In this document: positions 59,109 to 64,000 of the stretch, piece by piece
Layout: every line of letters begins with the position of its first letter
Position numbering within the stretch: position 1 is the first letter of the stretch
NCBI GenBank assembly: GCA_963755825.1
Contig: CAVWLA010000003.1
Span: 1,116,001 to 1,180,000 of the forward strand
Direction of reading: 5' to 3'
Length of the DNA: 64,000 nucleotides
Source of the DNA: DATBQN01 sp963755825
GTDB taxonomy: Bacteria > Acidobacteriota > Thermoanaerobaculia > Multivoradales > UBA5704
Notes under the pieces: generated by a model
What the model was told of the DNA's origin: nothing
Seen by the model: the letters and a program-made list of their open reading frames with translations, nothing else
Database searches by the model: none
Position numbers and translations under genes: made by a program

Positions 59109-60109
59109 ACGTGGACCGAGTAGAGGGTCGCGAGGAGCATCCCCGGGATCCACCAGACGAGACCGATGCGGAGACCGTAGGGGGGCGCGGCGGCGCTCTG
59201 GGCGGTCAGCCCCGTGGCGATCGCGGGGAGGCCGGGCAGCACGTAGGGATAGAGGCCGAAGGCCGCCGAGGTGAGCATCCCCAGGAGATAGGCGCAGGAG
59301 GCGAGGAAGGCGCCGCGCGTTGCGGCGGCGCCCTCCCGCCGGCCGAGCCAGACCATGCCGGCGAGGCCGCCCACGGCGAGAAGCGGGAAGACCGCGCCCC
59401 AGGGACGCGCCGCGAGGCTCGCCGGGATGTGCGGCTGGACCGCGAAGCTCGCCCAGGTGGCGACGGCGGTGAGGGCGGCGACCGCCCAGACGAGCCGCCG
59501 CGCCAGCCGGCGGGCGCGCGCCTCGAGCTCGCCGGGCAGCTTCACGGCGAGCCAGAGGGCGCCATGGAGGGCGAGCGCCGCCAGCGCCGTCGCGCCGACG
59601 AGCACCGTGTACCAGTCGAGGATGCCGGAGGGCGGCCCGAGCCGGAAGTCGCTCCACAGCGGCAGGAAGAACTGCCCGTCGGAGTCGAAGGGCACGCCGC
59701 GGACGACGTTCCCCAGGGCGGCGCCGAAGAAGACGGCGAGGAGGAGGCTCGAGGCGAAGAGGACGGCGTCCCAGAAGGCGCGCCAGACGCCGCTGTCCAC
59801 GTGGCCGCGGAGCTCGACGCCGACGCCCCGTCCGATCAGCAGCCAGAGCACCATCATGAGCGGCAGGTAGAAGCCGCTGAAGCTCGCCGCGTAGAGGGCC
59901 GGGAAGGCGAAGTAGAGGGTGCCGCCGGCGGCGAGGAGCCAGACCTCGTTGCCGTCCCAGACCGGGCCGATCGAGGCGAGCACGGCGCGGCGCTCCTCCG
60001 GGGTGCGCGCCACCAGGCGGCCGGCGACCGCGGCGCCGAGGTCGAAACCGTCGAGGACGACGTACATCCCGATCATCACCGCCACCAGACAGAACCAGAT
60101 CGTGGGCAT
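59060..60109 (-). CDS. cydB: Cytochrome bd-type quinol oxidase subunit II
   Basis: A 349-residue membrane protein starting MPTIWFCLVAVMIGMYVVLDGFDLG, the classic CydB N-terminus. It continues with GPVWDGNEVWLLAAGGTLYFAFP, SGFYLPLMMVLWLLIGRGVG, FDSDGQFFLPLW and the C-terminal WWIPGMLLATLYSVHVY. With CydA it reduces oxygen to water using quinol and contributes to growth at low oxygen. ATG 60109 is 20 bp after the cydA stop; no cydX-like small subunit is evident. The 3' end overlaps the converging YfhO-like gene. Confidence 0.95.
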   Translation of the reverse strand: MPTIWFCLVAVMIGMYVVLDGFDLGAAVAGRLVARTPEERRAVLASIGPVWDGNEVWLLAAGGTLYFAFPALYAASFSGFYLPLMMVLWLLIGRGVGVELRGHVDSGVWRAFWDAVLFASSLLLAVFFGAALGNVVRGVPFDSDGQFFLPLWSDFRLGPPSGILDWYTVLVGATALAALALHGALWLAVKLPGELEARARRLARRLVWAVAALTAVATWASFAVQPHIPASLAARPWGAVFPLLAVGGLAGMVWLGRREGAAATRGAFLASCAYLLGMLTSAAFGLYPYVLPGLPAIATGLTAQSAAAPPYGLRIGLVWWIPGMLLATLYSVHVYRSFAGKVALEEAEG

Positions 60110-60129
60110 ATCGGCTGCTCCCGTGTCGA

Positions 60130-61503
60130 TCAACGCGCCGGCGCCGAAACCGGCGGGGCGGCGCCGCCGCCCTCGGCTTCCGGGCGGCCCTCGGGGCCGC
60201 GCGCGATCGTCTCGTAGACGAGGAAGAGGAAGAGGATCGAGAGGACGCTGTAGATGCCGAGGAAGCCCAGGAGGGTGAAGAGGGCGTTGCCGGCCGACAC
60301 CCGCGTCGAGAACCCCTTGGCGGTGCGCAGGAGACCGTAGATCAGCCAGGGCTGGCGCCCCACCTCGGCGGTCACCCAGCCCGCCATGTTGGCGATGTAG
60401 GGGAACGGCAAGGCGAGGAGGAGGAGCCAGAGCATCCCGCGCGAGCGGAAGAGGGCGCCGCGCCAGAGCATCCAGAGCGAGACCGCGAGGAGGAGGATGA
60501 GGAGCGTCCCCAGGCCGACCATGATGTGGTAGCTGAAGTAGAGGAGGGGGATGTTGTCCGGCCAGTCGGCGACCGGGAAGGCGTCGAGCCCCTGGACCGC
60601 CGCCTTCCAGCGCCGATAGGTGAGGAACGAGAGCGCCCGCGGCACGAGGAGCGGGTTGTCGAGGCGACGGTTCTCGACGTCCGGCTGACCGACGAGCGCG
60701 ATCGGCGCCCCGGCGGAAGTCGTGAAGAGCCCCTCCATGGCGGCGAGCGTCGCCGGCTGGTGGAGGGCGACCATCCGCCCCTGGGCATCGCCGGTCGGCA
60801 TGAGCTGGAGGACGGCGGCGAGGAAGCCGGCGACGACCCCGACGGCGACGAAGAGGCGCGCCGGCTCCTGGTGGCGGCCGGAGAGGAGGTAGAACGCCCC
60901 CACCGCCGCCACCACGACGCTCGCCGTGATGACCGAGCCGCACATCGTGTGCGCGTACTGCCAGAGCGCCCAGGAATTGCCGAGGAGGCCCCAGAAGCTC
61001 GTCAGGGTGATCTGCCCGCCGGCGGCGACGGCATGGCCGACCGGGTGCTGCATCCAGGCGTCGGTGGCGACGATCAGGTAGCCCGAGAGCCAGGCGCCGA
61101 CGAACACCATGAACGACGCGAACCAGTGGGCGCGCGGCGTCAGCCGCCGCTCGCCGAAGAGGAAGAGGCCGAGGAAGCTCGACTCCAGGAAGAAGCTGAA
61201 GACCCCCTCCATGGCGAGCGTCTGCCCGATGACGCCGCCCGCGGCGCGCGAGAAGGCGGACCAGTTGGTGCCGAACTGGAACTCCATCGGGATGCCGGTC
61301 ACCACTCCCATGACGAAGTTGACGGCGAAGATCCGCGCCCAGAAGCGCGCCGCGCGGTTCCAGCGCTCTTCGCCGGTCCTGAGCGCCGCCGTCTTCATGA
61401 CGAAGAGGAGGAGCGCCAGCCCCATGGTGAGCTGCGGGAAGATGTAGTGGTAGGTCACCGTGAAGGCGAAGTGCCAGCGGTGGACGGCGAGCGCGTCGTT
61501 CAT
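60130..61503 (-). CDS. cydA: Cytochrome bd-type quinol oxidase subunit I
   Basis: A 457-residue membrane protein. ATG 61503 gives MNDALAVHRWHFAFTVTYHY, as in CydA; the near-N-terminal His is a haem ligand. GIPMEFQFGTNW, MEGVFSFFLESSFLGLFLFG and the conserved TAEVGRQPWLIYGLL segment are present. The quinol-binding Q-loop region (about residues 245-310) is short, so it belongs to the short-Q-loop class (including cyanide-insensitive oxidases). It precedes cydB in an operon enclosed by 76-bp direct repeats. Confidence 0.95.
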   Translation of the reverse strand: MNDALAVHRWHFAFTVTYHYIFPQLTMGLALLLFVMKTAALRTGEERWNRAARFWARIFAVNFVMGVVTGIPMEFQFGTNWSAFSRAAGGVIGQTLAMEGVFSFFLESSFLGLFLFGERRLTPRAHWFASFMVFVGAWLSGYLIVATDAWMQHPVGHAVAAGGQITLTSFWGLLGNSWALWQYAHTMCGSVITASVVVAAVGAFYLLSGRHQEPARLFVAVGVVAGFLAAVLQLMPTGDAQGRMVALHQPATLAAMEGLFTTSAGAPIALVGQPDVENRRLDNPLLVPRALSFLTYRRWKAAVQGLDAFPVADWPDNIPLLYFSYHIMVGLGTLLILLLAVSLWMLWRGALFRSRGMLWLLLLALPFPYIANMAGWVTAEVGRQPWLIYGLLRTAKGFSTRVSAGNALFTLLGFLGIYSVLSILFLFLVYETIARGPEGRPEAEGGGAAPPVSAPAR

Positions 61504-61636
61504 CTCCGAGGTACCCCCTCGCGAAGCCTTGGGTTGCGAGCCCTTGCCGGCGGGGCTCGCACCATTCTCCACCCGAGGCCACTCCGGCGCACCACCCGTC
61601 GGGATAGGCGCCGAGCCGCCCGTCGGCGGGCGCCGC

Positions 61637-63427
61637 CTACCGGGCGGCGCTGGCGCTCGCCGGCGCGGCGCTCTGCTGGTGGCCGCGGCCGCGGCGGCTG
61701 GACGGCGGCGCAGAGGGTTTTCCCGATCTCGCGTTCGGCACGCCGCTCGAGATGATGAACACCCGCCCGGACTGGAAGCCGTGGACGCTGCTCCAGCCGG
61801 AGGTGATGAGGAGGTCGGCGGTGCCGTCGCCGTCGATGTCGCCGAGGCTCACGGCGTCGAAGCCGAAGGTGTCGCCCGGCGTGCGGCAGGTGTAGGTCTT
61901 CAGGAGACGGCCGTCGCGCCCGGAGTAGAGGGAGGCGCGGCCGCCGGAGAGCGCCGCGCCGCCGAACTGCCAGGCGCCGACGATGAGGTCCGCACGGCCG
62001 TCGCCGTCGACGTCGCCGGCGACGGACTGGCTGGTGCCGAAGCCCTCGCCCGCGGTCCCGCCGGTGAGCGTCAGCAGGCGATGGCCGTCTCTCCCCGAAT
62101 CGACGTAGACGCGGCCGGTGCTCGGACCCCTGGCGGTGTTCGACCAGTCGGAGGAGTAGACGTCGGGGAAGCCGTCGCCATCGACGTCGCCGAGGACGGC
62201 GACGAACATGCCGCCGAGGGCGTTGCCGGTGGCGTCCGACTCGATGACGAACTTGGGCTTCGTCGCCAGGCCGGCGTAGACGTAGGTGCGGCCGGTGCGC
62301 CGCGGCCCGGCGGCCGGGGCGCCGACGACGAGGAGTGTGCGCGCGGGATCGGAAGCGTCGGCGTAGCCGGCGACGGCGCTGCCGAAGCCGTCGCCGGCGC
62401 GCTCGCCGGTGAGGGTCAGGAGCAGGTGCCCATCCTTTCCCGAGTAGACGTAGGCGCGCCCGGCCCCGGCGCCGCCGGCGCTGTTGGTGGGCGCCCCGAC
62501 GATGACGTCCGCGCGGCCGTCGCCATCGACGTCGCCGGCGGTCGCGGTGTGGCGGCCGAAGGTGTCGCTCTTGCTCTCGCCGGTCAGGGTGAGCAGCAGG
62601 CGGCCGTCGCGGCCGGAGTAGACGTACGCCTTCCCCGCCCCCGGCGCGCCGCCGATGACGTCCGGCACGCCGTCGCCGTCGGTGTCGCCGGCGCTCTCGA
62701 TGCCGGTGCCCAGCTGGTCGCCGGGATGGCCGTCGACCGACCAGAGGAGCTTGCCGGTGCGCGTCGAGTAGAGGTAGACCCTGCCGGCGCCGGCGCCGCC
62801 GATGTCCTTGGTCGGCGCCGAGGTCACCACGTCCGGGATGCCGTCGCCGTCGACGTCGCCGGCGCTCCGCGCGATCCAGCCGAACTGGTCGTCCGCCGCC
62901 TCGCCGTCCCACTCGCGGAGGATCTTGACGGGCTCGACGAACGGGTGCGCGAAATCTTCCGGCCGGGGGAGGAGCGCCGCGAAGCGGGGATCGCCGCGCC
63001 AGGCGGCGAGGTCGGCGTCGCGGGTCAGCGGCGTCAGGTCGATGCGGCGCGTCGCCTTCGCCCGCGCCAGCCAGGCGAACGCCTGGTCGCGGTCCTTCTT
63101 CCGCGCGTAGACGATGCCGAGGTTGTAGAGCACCTGCGGCGTGCCGGGCTGCAGCTCGAGCGCCCGGCGGAAGCCGGCGAGCGCGCGGTCGAGATCCTTC
63201 GCCTGCAGACAGGCGGCGCCCAGCGCCCGCCAGGCGGCGGCGTTCTGCGGCTCGCGAGCGGTGACGCCGTCGAGGATGCGGACCGCGCCGGCGGCGTCGC
63301 CCGCCCGCAGCCGCGCCATCGCCTCGGCGAGCCCAGGATTGGGCGGCGGCGCGGCGCCCGACGCCAGCGCGGCCACCAGGAGCCACCCCAGTCCTCGCGT
63401 CATCAGACGACCAGCCGCTCGCCGCAT
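61637..63427 (-). CDS. Secreted TPR plus FG-GAP (integrin-like propeller) protein
   Basis: A 596-residue protein. A signal peptide (GLGWLLVAALASGAAP) is followed by about three TPR units at residues 30-130 (NAAAWRALGAACLQAKDLDRALAGFRRALELQP), then seven or so FG-GAP repeats with calcium-binding DVDGDGxxD motifs (AGDVDGDGIPDVV, AGDTDGDGVPDVI, LGDVDGDGFPDVY, LGDIDGDGTADLL). Such propellers bind ligands at the cell surface. The last 25 residues or so derive from sequence read antisense to the duplicated 76-bp segment (61646-61721), so its C-terminus is recent and atypical. It lies downstream of a TusA-like gene. Confidence 0.88.
   Translation of the reverse strand: MRRAAGRLMTRGLGWLLVAALASGAAPPPNPGLAEAMARLRAGDAAGAVRILDGVTAREPQNAAAWRALGAACLQAKDLDRALAGFRRALELQPGTPQVLYNLGIVYARKKDRDQAFAWLARAKATRRIDLTPLTRDADLAAWRGDPRFAALLPRPEDFAHPFVEPVKILREWDGEAADDQFGWIARSAGDVDGDGIPDVVTSAPTKDIGGAGAGRVYLYSTRTGKLLWSVDGHPGDQLGTGIESAGDTDGDGVPDVIGGAPGAGKAYVYSGRDGRLLLTLTGESKSDTFGRHTATAGDVDGDGRADVIVGAPTNSAGGAGAGRAYVYSGKDGHLLLTLTGERAGDGFGSAVAGYADASDPARTLLVVGAPAAGPRRTGRTYVYAGLATKPKFVIESDATGNALGGMFVAVLGDVDGDGFPDVYSSDWSNTARGPSTGRVYVDSGRDGHRLLTLTGGTAGEGFGTSQSVAGDVDGDGRADLIVGAWQFGGAALSGGRASLYSGRDGRLLKTYTCRTPGDTFGFDAVSLGDIDGDGTADLLITSGWSSVHGFQSGRVFIISSGVPNARSGKPSAPPSSRRGRGHQQSAAPASASAAR
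61646..61721 (+). repeat. 76-bp direct repeat, right copy (flanks cydAB)
   Basis: Matches 58961-59036 at 73 of 76 positions without gaps. Read on the plus strand it is the 3' part of the YfhO-like gene; on the minus strand it now codes for the C-terminus of the FG-GAP protein. This shows that a piece of the YfhO-like gene end was copied to the far side of cydA. Confidence 0.9.
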
Positions 63428-63525
63428 CGTGCCCGCTCCTTTCGCTCGATCGCGCCATCCGCCGGCGGTCGATCCGGCGTCATGGTGGCAGCGGAGAGGG
63501 GGGCGCCGCTATCGAATGCTTGCCC

Positions 63526-63807
63526 TCAGGGCTCCTCGCGGCGCGCGGCCTTGGCGTCCTTGCGGCGCGGCGGGCGATCGCCCTTCTCGACCAGGAAGAC
63601 GAGGCTGCCGTCGTCCTCGACGACGTAGCGGACGAGGCGGTGGCCGGCGCGCTCGCACCACTCGGGGACGTCGGCGAGCATCGCCGGATCGTCGCCGACG
63701 AGCTCGAGGACGTCGCCCGTCACCAGGTTCTGCATCTCGCGCACCGAGAGGAGGATCGGCAGCGGACAGAAGCACCCGGTGACGTCGAGACGGTAGGTTT
63801 CGGGCAC
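63526..63807 (-). CDS. TusA/SirA-like sulfur-carrier protein
   Basis: A 93-residue protein starting at GTG 63807 with AAGGAGG just upstream. The TusA signature C-P-x-P is present in LDVTGCFCPLPILLSVREM (an extra Cys precedes it), followed by LELVGDDPAMLADVPEWCERAGH and a basic tail. TusA proteins carry sulfur as a persulfide for tRNA thiolation or molybdenum-cofactor and sulfur-oxidation pathways. It is 98 bp upstream of the FG-GAP gene; no other sulfur gene is nearby. Confidence 0.88.
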   Translation of the reverse strand: MPETYRLDVTGCFCPLPILLSVREMQNLVTGDVLELVGDDPAMLADVPEWCERAGHRLVRYVVEDDGSLVFLVEKGDRPPRRKDAKAARREEP

Positions 63808-63881
63808 GCGCCTCCTTTCACGGGGCGGCGGACGGACGGCTCCTGCCGAAAGGTCTCCGACTCCTGCCGGAAGGGCTTCGA

Positions 63882-63887
63882 TAGAAT
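63882..63887 (+). promoter_or_regulatory. Possible -10 element before the last gene
   Basis: TAGAAT (five of six to TATAAT) lies 7 bp upstream of the ATG at 63895, which would make a nearly leaderless transcript. No clear -35 is seen, so this is tentative. Confidence 0.25.
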
Positions 63888-63894
63888 AGGTGCG

Positions 63895-64000
63895 ATGTCC
63901 CCCTCGCGCGACGCCCGCGTTGTAGCGCTCGCTCTCTTCGCGGCGCTCGCGGCGGCCCCCGCGGCGGCCTGGACCCCCAAGACCCAGCTCGTCATCGCCC
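63895..64000 (+). CDS. Secreted protein, N-terminal fragment
   Basis: Only 35 codons are inside the window. They begin MSPSRDARVVALALFAALAA and continue into a likely signal-peptidase site near APAAAW, then TPKTQLVIA. This is a typical export signal; the mature domain is beyond the window end, so no function is given. Confidence 0.6.
   Translation, partial: MSPSRDARVVALALFAALAAAPAAAWTPKTQLVIA

Noticed and set aside
61460..63628. 722-codon plus-strand frame over the FG-GAP gene
   Set aside because: The minus-strand gene has a signal peptide and calcium-binding repeats; the plus frame is a compositional shadow.

Overview
This is a very GC-rich bacterial chromosome segment. It carries a duplicated orphan FtsX-type permease of about 813 residues (the ADOP family, first described in acidobacteria), several secreted PQQ-type beta-propeller proteins and many GT-C membrane proteins. 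Together these suggest an Acidobacteriota-like Gram-negative bacterium; that assignment is inferred, because no rRNA or marker gene is present.

Layout. 1-8.0 kb (+): the end of a TonB-dependent receptor, then a tightly coupled cassette of halogenase-like flavoenzyme, GT4 glycosyltransferase, LolD-like ATPase and large FtsX permease. 8.1-10.1 kb (+): a small membrane protein and a secreted beta-propeller that has no ATG/GTG/TTG start. 10.1-19.2 kb (-): an envelope operon of three GT-C proteins, a lipoprotein of the sulfatase/alkaline-phosphatase fold with Thr as predicted nucleophile, and the ADOP permease. 19.5-25.0 kb: a small secreted protein, three more beta-propeller proteins and a GT2 glycosyltransferase. 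25.0-31.0 kb: a methyltransferase and a legB-legC-neuC-formyltransferase-PIG-L sugar operon that lacks a NeuB-type synthase and a CMP-transferase.

31.0-39.6 kb is mixed metabolism: a secreted VOC protein, a CocE-type hydrolase, a DJ-1/PfpI protein, a MetE-like methyltransferase, DUF3224 and DUF3237 proteins and a CHAT-domain putative protease. It also holds a six-unit, exactly 42-bp tandem array of hairpins (34600-34851) and a dispersed inverted repeat. 39.9-44.6 kb (-) is a less GC-rich defence island: a nuclease-methyltransferase restriction enzyme, two short N-terminal gene remnants and a MNT-HEPN toxin-antitoxin pair.

44.7-56.4 kb looks like an island bounded by an intact tRNA-Phe (56325-56400) and a 50-nt copy of its 3' part (44745-44794) in the same orientation. 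It contains a SulP transporter and an eight-gene chemosensory operon (ACT/V4R protein, MHYT protein, CheY-like regulator, CheW, hybrid CheA, double CheW, chemoreceptor, PstS-like lipoprotein) without CheR or CheB. No integrase is visible. 56.5-64 kb: a YfhO-like membrane protein, cydAB lying between two 76-bp near-identical direct repeats, an FG-GAP/TPR secreted protein, a TusA-like protein and the start of another secreted protein.

The strongest candidates for something undescribed are the hairpin array, the tRNA-bounded chemosensory island, the N-acyl-sugar operon without NeuB, the halogenase-like/GT4/ABC cassette and the CHAT locus.
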